Source: Acidobacteriota bacterium (GTDB taxonomy: Bacteria; Acidobacteriota; Terriglobia; Acidiferrales; UBA7541). From it: a stretch of DNA of 64,000 nt. The number at the start of each line of letters is the position of its first letter. Position 1 is the stretch's first letter. The position numbers and the translations under genes are program-made. This document shows positions 26,746 through 33,911 of this stretch, piece after piece. Location: assembly GCA_027307115.1 (NCBI GenBank), contig DAHUXN010000059.1:62001-126000 (forward strand), written 5' to 3'. The notes below the pieces were generated by a model, which was not told the origin of the DNA, ran no database searches, and worked only from the letters and a program-made list of their open reading frames with translations.

Positions 26746-27372
26746 TCAATCTGTGCGCTCGTTGAATCCCCGGCCGCTCAAGATCATGGGGACACACCTC
26801 TCCGCCCGCGCTGTCCGCGTCTTGGCCTGCTTCGCACCCGAGACATGAAAGATGTAAGACTTCCTCCGTCCCGGCGTGAGCGCTTCGAATGCCGCCCGCA
26901 GCTCCGGAGCTGCATCCAGCCTGGCCTGTAACTCCTCAGGAACCGGATACTCTGACACTTTCTTGAGGGTAACCTTCTTCCCGGACTCCTCGACCTCGAT
27001 GGCTTCGTAGATGTAGTTCCTCAGAATCGATTGCATAGCCGTAATTTCTTTGAGGGAGGTGAATTTAATCCAGCGGGCTGCTTGCGCCTGACCGATCTTT
27101 TGGAGGATGTGCTTCGGGTCGCTGAGCAGCGCGCCTTTGAAGAACGAGAGCGCGCACGCGTCCTTCAGCGGGATGACGATAGCCACGTTCTTTTTCTGGT
27201 AGGTGAAGCAGGGCTTGCCCCACTTGATCTGCTCGATCAGGTCACAGTCGAGCACAATCTTCCTGAGCTTGTCTGCTTCCTTCCGCCACTTTTTCGAGTA
27301 AGGTACTTTCACTGTCCCACCCTGTGCACCATTGGCCGCGAAGGCGTGCCATCCGCCGGATGTCGCTATCAT
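26746..27372 (-). CDS. YdeI/DUF1801-family protein
   Basis: A 208-residue (from ATG) cytoplasmic protein of the YdeI/OmpD-associated family. The DUF1801 core is clear (KLRKIVLDC, IKWGKPCFTYQKKNV, CALSFFKGALL, IKFTSLKEI), and the C-terminal part shows the usual LTPGRRKSY and SGAKQAKTR helices. The family is widespread but biochemically uncharacterised. The first 20 residues are unlike relatives, which begin close to the YSKKWRKEADKLR helix; GTG at 27312 with GGTGGGAC just upstream is the more likely start (188 residues). It is followed by an AT-rich gene with the same fold on the same strand. Confidence 0.75.
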   Translation of the reverse strand: MIATSGGWHAFAANGAQGGTVKVPYSKKWRKEADKLRKIVLDCDLIEQIKWGKPCFTYQKKNVAIVIPLKDACALSFFKGALLSDPKHILQKIGQAQAARWIKFTSLKEITAMQSILRNYIYEAIEVEESGKKVTLKKVSEYPVPEELQARLDAAPELRAAFEALTPGRRKSYIFHVSGAKQAKTRTARAERCVPMILSGRGFNERTD

Positions 27373-27415
27373 CGGGACTTTTTTTGCGTACGGCGCTCAA
27401 ATGAAAAATGCAAGG

Positions 27416-27856
27416 TCAATTGCTTATTTTTTCATTCTGAGCCTCAACCCCATATCGTATTGCCGCTTCAAGTATATCGATGTTTATATCTTTTAGAGTT
27501 TTGAATCTAATGCAATATCCGCTCACACTCGCCTTGCCTAGTTTTTTTTCATATGTTCGGGCTAGATATTTCTTATCTTTGACACCAAGGATGTAGACAG
27601 AGATTCCGGTTTTGTTTGCGCTCATACCAATCTGAAAACACTCTCTAGTCTTTCCGTTGGCATACTTTATTGTGTAGCGTCCATATCCGATAGTAGGGTT
27701 AGAAATTGTTTGATTTTTGCTGTTTTTACCACTGAAGAACCATAATTTACATTTTGGTAATACGTGAAGTGTGATGTGGTGCAACTCTTGCATGTCACCA
27801 CGTTTTGGTTCAGATTGGCCAGTAATATACTTCTTGATTTGTTTTTGTACGTCCAT
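27416..27856 (-). CDS. DUF1801-family protein, AT-rich, probably horizontally acquired
   Basis: A 146-residue protein with a complete DUF1801 domain (MQELHHITLHVLP, KLWFFSGKNSKN, NPTIGYG, GISVYILGVKDK, YCIRFKTLKDINIDILEAAIRYG). Function is unknown; such proteins are small, soluble and often annotated YdhG-like. Codon use is strikingly different from the neighbours: many AAA, ATA, TTT and AAT codons and roughly 40% GC by eye against about 58% around it, so it looks recently transferred from a low-GC donor. AGGGGG lies about 9 nt before ATG 27856, and a TATAAT promoter lies just upstream. Confidence 0.78.
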   Translation of the reverse strand: MDVQKQIKKYITGQSEPKRGDMQELHHITLHVLPKCKLWFFSGKNSKNQTISNPTIGYGRYTIKYANGKTRECFQIGMSANKTGISVYILGVKDKKYLARTYEKKLGKASVSGYCIRFKTLKDINIDILEAAIRYGVEAQNEKISN

Positions 27857-27885
27857 ATGCTCTGCCCCCTAGCTGCGCGCACGAG

Positions 27886-27913
27886 ATTATACGAAGTTTA
27901 AACGTGTTTTTCG
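27886..27913 (-). promoter_or_regulatory. Candidate promoter of the AT-rich DUF1801 gene
   Basis: On the minus strand a perfect -10 TATAAT (complement of 27886-27891) sits 30 nt before the start codon, with TCGAAA 17 nt further upstream as a weak -35 (4 of 6). The short leader would still include the AGGGGG ribosome site. Confidence 0.45.
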
Positions 27914-27999
27914 ATCGCTCGCGGTTACAGGGAATCCACGCACGGCAGTTCATCGTTGAGTCCCACATAAGAACTGTGAGCGCTTCATGCTTGCTCCCG

Positions 28000-28536
28000 T
28001 CAGCGCGGGGAGGGGAATTGGGTGGTGTGGTCGTTGATGATTTTCCAGCCTGACGGAAATTTGCGGAAAATCAAGGTGAAGACGCCCTCGGGATGATCTT
28101 TTTGCCCGCCTTTTTCCCTGTCGAGGCGGAAGTGGCCGACCACGAAGCCGGCGTCCGGGCAAAGTGCGTGAATCTCGACTCCGGAAAAAGTCAAATGACC
28201 CATCGCGGCGCGATCAGGATAGGAATGCTGATAACGTTTCAGCACGTCCTGCCAGCCTTGGAAAATGCCAGCGGCGTTCACGAATTCGAGATCGTCTGAT
28301 TTCCAATAGCCGTCCATGAAGGCGGGGATGTCGCCGCGATTCCAAGCCGCAACCTGGCGTTCGAGGACGTTTTTGATGGCCTGGACATTTTCTTGTGCAT
28401 GGGGCGATGGGTTCGTTTGCGGGGAAGACTGCGCTGAAGCGAAGGTTCCGGCGAACATAAAAAAGATCACAAAAATGAATAGGCCGAAAAGGCCCTCCAG
28501 GCGTGGCGTGTTCATACTTAAGGTGCGCAGGCTCAC
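28000..28536 (-). CDS. Exported SnoaL-like/DUF4440 protein
   Basis: A 178-residue protein with an N-terminal signal sequence (hydrophobic run about 15-35, cleavage near ASAQ) and an NTF2-like fold typical of DUF4440/SnoaL-like ketosteroid-isomerase relatives: NVLERQVAAWNRGDIPAFMDGYW, FQGWQDVLKRY and GWKIINDHTTQF. It is probably periplasmic; the ligand or reaction is unknown. GTG 28536 has AAGGAG 6 nt upstream; an internal ATG at 28515 is the alternative. The last 69 bp of its coding region (28012-28080) recur perfectly at 26478-26546. Confidence 0.75.
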   Translation of the reverse strand: MSLRTLSMNTPRLEGLFGLFIFVIFFMFAGTFASAQSSPQTNPSPHAQENVQAIKNVLERQVAAWNRGDIPAFMDGYWKSDDLEFVNAAGIFQGWQDVLKRYQHSYPDRAAMGHLTFSGVEIHALCPDAGFVVGHFRLDREKGGQKDHPEGVFTLIFRKFPSGWKIINDHTTQFPSPR

Positions 28537-28956
28537 GGCGTACTCCTTAAAGAATCAGAAAACCGAAAGTCAAAAGGCGAAAGTCAAAAGGCGAAAGTCA
28601 AAAACCCCACCCTTCGCGCCCAAAGTTCACGGGCGCTCAGGATGGGGCACCCGGAACGGCCAAAAAATGAAAGTCAAAGACGAAAGTCAAAAGACGAAAG
28701 TCAAAAGACGAAAGTCAAAAACCCCACCTTCGCGCCAAAGTCCACGGACGCTCAGGATGGGGCACCCGCAGCGGCCAAAAAACCGATTCATGTCTGTTGC
28801 GGTGACTCAAATCAACCCGGGCGGCCGTGCTGCTAAGGACCATCCAGCGGGCGGAGGCCTATATGCCCTGCCCAACCGCGGTTCTACCAAAATGGTACTT
28901 CTGTTCCATTGGCCGGGACGGTCCCGGACGGCAGAATACCGATGGAAGAAAAGCCA
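28537..28956. repeat. Intergenic tandem repeat (28561-28666 and 28667-28782) with hairpins
   Basis: Two adjacent units of about 106 and 116 bp. Each begins with a run of a 12-13-bp micro-repeat (CGAAAGTCAAAAG; three in unit 1, four in unit 2), followed by a block from CCCCACC to GATGGGGCACCC and ending in CGGCCAAAAAA. In unit 1 the block folds into a stem (GCGCCC with GGGCGC, extended by CCCCA with TGGGG); unit 2 has lost part of the inner stem. The remainder to 28956 contains the start region of a small membrane-protein gene and nothing else recognisable. Confidence 0.75.
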
Positions 28957-29364
28957 ATGTTCGCAGCCCTCATTTTCGTGCTTTCCGGCGCCATGCTGGC
29001 CCAGTTTGTGGTGTTCTTCTGGCGCGCGAGCATGCTGGCGGTCGGCGCACAGCCGGTTTCCGATCTGTTGCGCTCGGCGGAATCGAGCTTCTCTAACGCA
29101 TTGAATCAGAACGGGTTCGCGACCATTATGGCGATGAATCAAATCTGCCCCGACATGGGCTCTCATAGTCCCGCAAAGCTCTGGCAGGTGCGCTGCTATC
29201 ACCGCGCTATGCGCTCGGTGGCCTATTTGTGCAAGGCCGTCGTGCCGCAAGCGAGCGCGTGGGCTCGCCGGGAAATGGCCTCCTGCACCAAGTACGTCGC
29301 TGTTTCGATGGACCTGCGCCTGCAGTCGAATCAGGACTTTGTCGCCGAACTCCGCTCCTATTAG
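28957..29364 (+). CDS. Small membrane-anchored protein of unknown function
   Basis: About 135 residues. The N-terminus is a single strong hydrophobic helix (MFAALIFVLSGAMLAQFVVFFW), followed by a soluble alpha-helical region of about 110 residues with several Cys and basic residues (CYHRAMRSVAYLC, MASCTKY). I do not recognise the family. GGAAG 8 nt before ATG 28957 supports this start; ATG 28942 is also possible. Coding-type codon bias and a conserved-looking frame support a real gene, but there is no operon partner: an upstream repeat array and a downstream convergent fabH isolate it. Confidence 0.5.
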   Translation: MFAALIFVLSGAMLAQFVVFFWRASMLAVGAQPVSDLLRSAESSFSNALNQNGFATIMAMNQICPDMGSHSPAKLWQVRCYHRAMRSVAYLCKAVVPQASAWARREMASCTKYVAVSMDLRLQSNQDFVAELRSY

Positions 29365-29500
29365 TGCGCAATCCCAGACAGTTTTGCGTTTTCGAAATAC
29401 GGAAAGATAAGCTCAGCACGACAACCTGCCTCAGGGGCGGAAGCCCAGTTCGGCATGCCGGCCTAAAGGCCGCCGCTACAAACGCAAGTGCCTCATGTCA

Positions 29501-29519
29501 GGCAGCGAAAGGCGCTGCC
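29501..29519. terminator. Hairpin between the convergent small membrane-protein gene and fabH
   Basis: GGCAGCG (29501-29507) pairs perfectly with CGCTGCC (29513-29519) around a five-base loop, in the gap between two convergent genes. A second small stem, GGCCT/AGGCC, lies just upstream. There is no T-run on either side, so it is not a classic intrinsic terminator; it may be a repeat-derived hairpin or a processing/Rho-associated structure. Confidence 0.3.
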
Positions 29520-29583
29520 GGGATCCTTCGTTCCTCAGGACGAGCATGAGCTACAAAGCGACGCGCATTCAATGCGATCGGGG

Positions 29584-30582
29584 TTAGTAGGCCCAGCGCA
29601 GGAGCATGCCGCCGGTCGTAAATCCCGCCCCTACGGATATGATCATGACCAGGTCGCCCTTTTTCAGGCGTTTCTCGTTGACCGCATCGCGTAGCCCCAG
29701 CGGAATCGTCGCGGCGGTCGTGTTGCCATAGCGATCGATGTTCATCATTACCTTGGAATCTTCGATCCCGAGTCGCTCCTGTGTCGCGCGAATAATGCGC
29801 AGATTCGCCTGGTGCGGCACCAACAAAGCCAAGTCACGATTCGTGAAGCCGTTGCGTTCCAGCAGCGTTGACGCGACTTCGCACATCCGCCGCACCGCGT
29901 ATTTGAATACCTGCTGCCCTTCCTGATGGACGTAGTGCATGCGTTTATCGACGGTCTCATGAGAAGACGGATGCAGCGACCCTCCGGCGGGCATATACAG
30001 ACTGCACCCTCCGGAGCCGTCGACGTCGTTCATAAAGTCGATGATGCCTTCGGCTTCCGATTGCGCCGACTCGAGCAGCACGGCTCCCGCGCCGTCGCCG
30101 AAAAGCACGCATGTGGCGCGATCCCTGAAATCGAGGATGGAAGTCATCACGTCGGAGCCGATCACCAAGAGCTTCCGGTGCGTTCCGGCGCCAACGAACT
30201 GCGCACCTACCGTAAGCGCGTAGACAAATCCGGAGCACGCCGCCGACAAATCAAATCCCCAGGCGTTCTTGGCGCCGAGGCGGTCCTGTACCAAGCAGGC
30301 CGTTGCCGGGAACATCATGTCCGGCGTCACCGTCGCCACAATGATCATCTCGATTTCCGCGGGGTTGACGTTCTTGTTTTTCAGCAGCTGTGCCGCGGCC
30401 TCGGTCGCCATGTGCGATGCGGCCATGCCCGGGTCAACGTAGTGACGCTCGCGAATCCCCGTGCGCGTCCGGATCCACTCATCGGATGTTTCCACGATCT
30501 TTTCGAGGTCGGCATTCGTCGCCACGCGCGGCGGCAAGAATCCTGTCACACCCGTAATCTTCGCCGCGATTCGCTTGGCCAC
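29584..30582 (-). CDS. fabH: Beta-ketoacyl-ACP synthase III
   Basis: A 332-residue KAS III, which condenses an acyl-CoA (usually acetyl-CoA) with malonyl-ACP to start fatty-acid synthesis. The catalytic triad is visible: Cys in [12 protein letters not shown] (about 119), His in VPHQANLRI (about 255) and Asn in GNTTAATIP (about 285). The [14 protein letters not shown] signature is present. GTG 30582 is chosen because GAGGAG lies 6 nt upstream; the frame extends 44 codons further without family similarity. No other fab genes are adjacent, so it may be a stand-alone or second KAS III. Confidence 0.88.
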   Translation of the reverse strand: MAKRIAAKITGVTGFLPPRVATNADLEKIVETSDEWIRTRTGIRERHYVDPGMAASHMATEAAAQLLKNKNVNPAEIEMIIVATVTPDMMFPATACLVQDRLGAKNAWGFDLSAACSGFVYALTVGAQFVGAGTHRKLLVIGSDVMTSILDFRDRATCVLFGDGAGAVLLESAQSEAEGIIDFMNDVDGSGGCSLYMPAGGSLHPSSHETVDKRMHYVHQEGQQVFKYAVRRMCEVASTLLERNGFTNRDLALLVPHQANLRIIRATQERLGIEDSKVMMNIDRYGNTTAATIPLGLRDAVNEKRLKKGDLVMIISVGAGFTTGGMLLRWAY

Positions 30583-30735
30583 GTTTATCTCCTCGTCTGG
30601 AACAGCCCGCGATTGTACGCAATCGCCGCAATCCATGACAAGGAAAACAGGCGGGCGATTCAAGACGGAAGAATAGCGAGCAGGCGGCGGCGCGGGATGC
30701 GCGGCTTGATTCAAGCGTGGCGGGGAACAGAGGGT

Positions 30736-31116
30736 CTACGCGGGAGAGTTGGCCGCCAAAAGATCCCGCACCGCCTGGATCAATGGCAGGCCGCTCGCTG
30801 TTTTCGGCAACACTCGCGACACTCCTGCTTCTTTTGCCGCGAGGGTCATCTCTGGAGAATCGTAAAGTGTGAACAGCAGGATCGGCACGGAAGGTAAAGT
30901 GCGGGTGATTTCTCGCGCTGCATCCAACCCATCCAGAAGAGGCATGGCAAAATCCAGAATCACGGCGTCGGGCTTTGATTCCTGCGCTTTCAGTATGGCT
31001 TCCGAGCCGTTGGTGGCTTCAGCGCAGATCTGCCATCCTCTTTGGCCTTCGAGCATGATTCGCAATAACTTTCGCACGAGCGCGTTATCATCAGCGATTA
31101 GAATTTTCTTCGACAC
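30736..31116 (-). CDS. Single-domain response regulator (receiver only)
   Basis: A 126-residue CheY-like receiver. Acidic pocket residues are in LIADDNALVR (about 7-16), the phosphoacceptor Asp is in AVILDFAMP (about 55), the Thr is in LLFTLYDSP (about 83) and the conserved Lys is in RVLPKTASG (about 105). There is no output domain, so it would act through protein contacts, for example with a histidine kinase or diguanylate cyclase. It starts at GTG 31116 with GGGAG just upstream, and is divergent from the Crp/Fnr pair. Confidence 0.85.
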   Translation of the reverse strand: MSKKILIADDNALVRKLLRIMLEGQRGWQICAEATNGSEAILKAQESKPDAVILDFAMPLLDGLDAAREITRTLPSVPILLFTLYDSPEMTLAAKEAGVSRVLPKTASGLPLIQAVRDLLAANSPA

Positions 31117-31159
31117 GTCGCTCCCAACTTAGAATTATTCCCCCGTGTTTTCGTATGTG

Positions 31160-31197
31160 GGGTAGGCTACCCAACGGATCAGATGCTGTAAATACAG
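31160..31197. promoter_or_regulatory. Two palindromes in the divergent receiver-crp spacer
   Basis: GGGTAG-G-CTACCC (31160-31172) is a perfect 6-bp inverted repeat, and CTGTA-AA-TACAG (31186-31197) a perfect 5-bp one, 14 nt apart. They lie in the 296-nt gap between the divergent receiver gene and the tandem Crp/Fnr genes, where an operator would be expected. Neither matches canonical Crp, Fnr or LexA sites. The rest of the gap holds no gene. Confidence 0.35.
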
Positions 31198-31412
31198 TGT
31201 ATCCCGTAGTGCCTTACCGCAATATCTCATTCAATGTCAGCGTTTTGCGTGCTGCCAATGAAGGTAATAACCCAATCAAATAGGGTTTCTGCCTGACTGC
31301 ATGGGCGATGCCGCTCGCGTAGGATGAGAGTGTATGAAGGCCACGTACAGCGCGAGTCGACAAATCGTACCCGGGTTCAAGTTCGTGGAGCGTTCGCACA
31401 GGCGAGGTCCCC

Positions 31413-32162
31413 GTGGCAACAAGAGAACTGCAGGTTGTTCAATCAGGTGAACGGACAAGCCCTGCCGGTAAAGCGGTAAGCAATAAAATCCTTCTGTCTA
31501 TTCCGGATGGGGAATACAGTTTTCTCCGTCCGTACCTTGAATTTATAGATTTGCCCAATCATTACAATCTGTATGAGCCGGGTCAGACGTTGAAGTATGT
31601 GTATTTCCCCAACAGCGGGATGATTTCGCTGGTGGTACCCACCGACGACGGCAGGACCGTCGAAGCGGGCGTGGTAGGCAACGAAGGAATGACGGGAATG
31701 GCATGCACCGTCGGGCTCAGACGCAGTCCCTTGCGCGAAGTCGTCCAGATATCAGGCGACGGCTTTCGGGTGACGACCACAGCGTTTCAACGTACGCTGC
31801 GATCCGCTCCGGAACTCTCATCGGCTCTCAACCGCTATGCCGTGCTGCAAGGATTGCAAGTTGCGCAAACAGCGGCCTGCAATCGTCTGCACGAAATCGA
31901 GCAGCGCCTGGCGCGCTGGCTGCTGATGGTGCAAGACAGAATCGACGAAGGCATGCTCATGATCACGCACGATTTTTTGGCCACGATGCTTGGCACTGAT
32001 CGCCCCAGCGTCACCGTGGCAGCCGGCACGTTGCAGAAGCGAAGCCTGATTGAGTACACGCGCGGCGCCGTGAAGATTGTCAACCGCAAGAAACTCGAAG
32101 GCTTTGTCTGCGAGTGTTACGGAATCATCCAGCAATTTAACGGCGAACTCGGCCTAAGATAG
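31413..32162 (+). CDS. Crp/Fnr-family transcriptional regulator, copy 1
   Basis: A 249-residue protein with an N-terminal cyclic-nucleotide-binding-like sensor (beta-roll segments YFPNSGMISLVV and GVVGNEGMTG, about 65-95), a dimerisation helix (about 125-160) and a C-terminal helix-turn-helix (THDFLATMLGTDRPSVTVAAGTL, about 185-210). It lacks the Cys set of Fnr oxygen sensors and the full cAMP phosphate cassette, so the effector is unknown. Start GTG 31413 follows GAGG. A close paralogue begins 76 nt downstream of its stop; both end with the same GxLGLR tail, indicating tandem duplication. Confidence 0.83.
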   Translation: MATRELQVVQSGERTSPAGKAVSNKILLSIPDGEYSFLRPYLEFIDLPNHYNLYEPGQTLKYVYFPNSGMISLVVPTDDGRTVEAGVVGNEGMTGMACTVGLRRSPLREVVQISGDGFRVTTTAFQRTLRSAPELSSALNRYAVLQGLQVAQTAACNRLHEIEQRLARWLLMVQDRIDEGMLMITHDFLATMLGTDRPSVTVAAGTLQKRSLIEYTRGAVKIVNRKKLEGFVCECYGIIQQFNGELGLR

Positions 32163-32238
32163 CTACCCACCAGCGTTCGACAGCCTACAGACATTCGTGC
32201 TCTGCCCAGCTACAGTCCCCGCTTTCCGCAAAGTGACA

Positions 32239-33003
32239 ATGCGACGACTCGTGGAAGTTAATGCTCGCGCTCAGGTCCTGCGGCCCGGTGAACGGACGAA
32301 TTCTTCCGGCAAACCGGTTGGCAGCCGCATCCTTTTGTCAATTCCCGATGCGGAATTTCGCGCGATTCGTCCGCATCTGGAATTCTATATATTGGTGCAC
32401 CATCGCATCCTTCACGAGCCCAGCCAGAAATTGGAGTTTGCTTACTTCCCCAGTAGCGGATTGGTTTCTCTGGTGGTCGCCACAGAAGACGGAAAGACCG
32501 TTGAAGCAGGCGTGGTCGGCAACGAAGGGATGACGGGAGTTCCGTCCGCGGTTGGCCTGCGCCGAAACCCGTTGCGCGAGGTAGTACAAGTGAGCGGAGA
32601 CAGCTTCCGCATCAAAGTCCGAGATCTGCAGTCCGTATTGCTAGACGCCCCGCAGCTTCGCATGATATTGAGCCGCTACGCTGTTCTCCAGTGGATGCAA
32701 ATCGCGCAGACGGCGGCATGCAACCGCCTCCACGAAGTGCAGCAGCGTCTGGCGCGCTGGCTGCTGATGGCGCAGGATAGGGTGGATTCAGCGTCGCTGC
32801 CCATCACGCATGATTTTCTGGCCACGATGCTCGGGACCGACCGCCCCAGCGTGAGTTTGGCGGCCGCGATGTTGCAGCGCAAAAATATCATCGCTTACAC
32901 CCGCGGCGCAGTAAAAATTCTCAACCGGAAAAAGCTCGAAAACTTCGCTTGCGAATGTTACGGCATCATCCAGCAACTGAACGGCGAGTTGGGTCTCAGG
33001 TAA
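32239..33003 (+). CDS. Crp/Fnr-family transcriptional regulator, copy 2
   Basis: A 254-residue paralogue of the preceding gene with the same layout: sensor (YFPSSGLVSLVV, GVVGNEGMTG), dimer helix and HTH (THDFLATMLGTDRPSVSLAAAML). It differs mainly in the N-terminal 30 residues and in the recognition helix after the shared DRPSV, so the two copies may bind different sites. ATG 32239 matches where copy 1 begins; the frame also opens at GTG 32197, which looks too early. There is no strong Shine-Dalgarno sequence, so expression may depend on copy 1. It converges with the OsmC gene. Confidence 0.8.
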   Translation: MRRLVEVNARAQVLRPGERTNSSGKPVGSRILLSIPDAEFRAIRPHLEFYILVHHRILHEPSQKLEFAYFPSSGLVSLVVATEDGKTVEAGVVGNEGMTGVPSAVGLRRNPLREVVQVSGDSFRIKVRDLQSVLLDAPQLRMILSRYAVLQWMQIAQTAACNRLHEVQQRLARWLLMAQDRVDSASLPITHDFLATMLGTDRPSVSLAAAMLQRKNIIAYTRGAVKILNRKKLENFACECYGIIQQLNGELGLR

Positions 33004-33046
33004 TTTCCGGCAATCCGTCCCAACGACCGTGGCTCGGCACGCGCTT

Positions 33047-33460
33047 TCAGTTTTCGCGGGGGAGTATTTCGTACCGGAAATTGATCTCCGCTGTCTTTCT
33101 GAGAGTAGCCGCGGCGCCGCAGTATTTATTCTGGCTGAGCTCAATCGCACGCTTCACGGCAGCCTCGTCGAGCTTTCCGCGCAATCGATAAACCAGTTCC
33201 AGCTTCACCCACACCGACGGCGGCTCGATGGAGCGCTCTCCTTCGATCACAATTTCCAGAGAGTCCAGTTTCTGCCGTTTCTTCGCCAGTATCAGCACAA
33301 TGTCAGTGGCGGTGCACGAACCCAGCGCCGCCAGCATTAATTCCATCGGGCCTGGAGCGGAATTGTGCTCGCGGTTCGAATCGATTGGCACTGCATGCCC
33401 GGAAGGCAGTGTCGCTAGAAATTGCTCTTTTTCCACCCATTTCACTGTAGCCCTTTGCAT
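33047..33460 (-). CDS. OsmC-family protein
   Basis: A 137-residue OsmC/YhfA-type protein. The N-terminal beta-sheet (QRATVKWVEKEQFLATLPSGH) leads into the conserved helix PMELMLAALGSCTATDIVLILAKKR, whose Cys (about 50) is the first redox residue; the second lies in SQNKYCGAA (about 119). OsmC proteins are thiol peroxidases acting on organic hydroperoxides; the YhfA subgroup is less characterised. The frame opens earlier at a TTG, but ATG 33460 with GGAGGA about 10 nt upstream fits family length. It is convergent with the second Crp/Fnr gene. Confidence 0.82.
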   Translation of the reverse strand: MQRATVKWVEKEQFLATLPSGHAVPIDSNREHNSAPGPMELMLAALGSCTATDIVLILAKKRQKLDSLEIVIEGERSIEPPSVWVKLELVYRLRGKLDEAAVKRAIELSQNKYCGAAATLRKTAEINFRYEILPREN

Positions 33461-33712
33461 GGAAGCAGAATCCTCCGAAAGCAAAGATGCTAGAGAAGCG
33501 CCGGAAAAGCAATTAGCAAGAAAATGGCGCAGTGACTCAGTTTCCGGTTACGGCGTTAATCGGGACTCGGCGAAGACACCGGTGTGGAAACCGTCACAAT
33601 CTTGTGATAGCTGTGAGTGTGCGTGAGTGCCTACGGTCGGCTCTTAACAGGCCGAACTGCTGGCCTGGGCCGTTGTCCGTGATATAGAAGGAGCAGTGGA
33701 GGAGGGTAAGAC

Positions 33713-33886
33713 ATGAGCAGCCAGGCCATTCTGGGTTTGTGGATCATTGGCGTATTTCTATTAGTCTGCATCGGTGAAGGCGTGGCAATCATCGTCCTGT
33801 CTTACAAATTGGGCATTCACAAAGGAAAACTCGCGCGGTATGAGCTGGTCGAGAAACAGTCGTCTGCGGCAGAGCGTCAACAGTGA
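33713..33886 (+). CDS. 57-residue single-helix membrane protein
   Basis: A small gene with a strong ribosome site: GGAGG 7 nt before ATG 33713. The product has one hydrophobic helix (about 5-31, ILGLWIIGVFLLV then GVAIIVLSY) and a basic, helical C-terminal tail ending AAERQQ. No family recognised; it may be a small inner-membrane adaptor. It converges with the GGDEF/HD-GYP gene, whose stop is 26 nt away, and is separated by about 250 nt of featureless sequence from the divergent OsmC gene. Confidence 0.55.
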   Translation: MSSQAILGLWIIGVFLLVCIGEGVAIIVLSYKLGIHKGKLARYELVEKQSSAAERQQ

Positions 33887-33911
33887 GTTTCGACGGCCCA
33901 CCGCTCGGAGT

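Noticed and set aside
28561-28782. Repeat array considered as a CRISPR
   Set aside because: The units are over 100 bp and adjacent, micro-repeats are 12-13 bp without unique spacers, and no cas gene is near.
31370-31390. Sequence resembling a tRNA T-loop (GGGTTCAAGT)
   Set aside because: No acceptor stem, D-arm or anticodon arm can be built around it.
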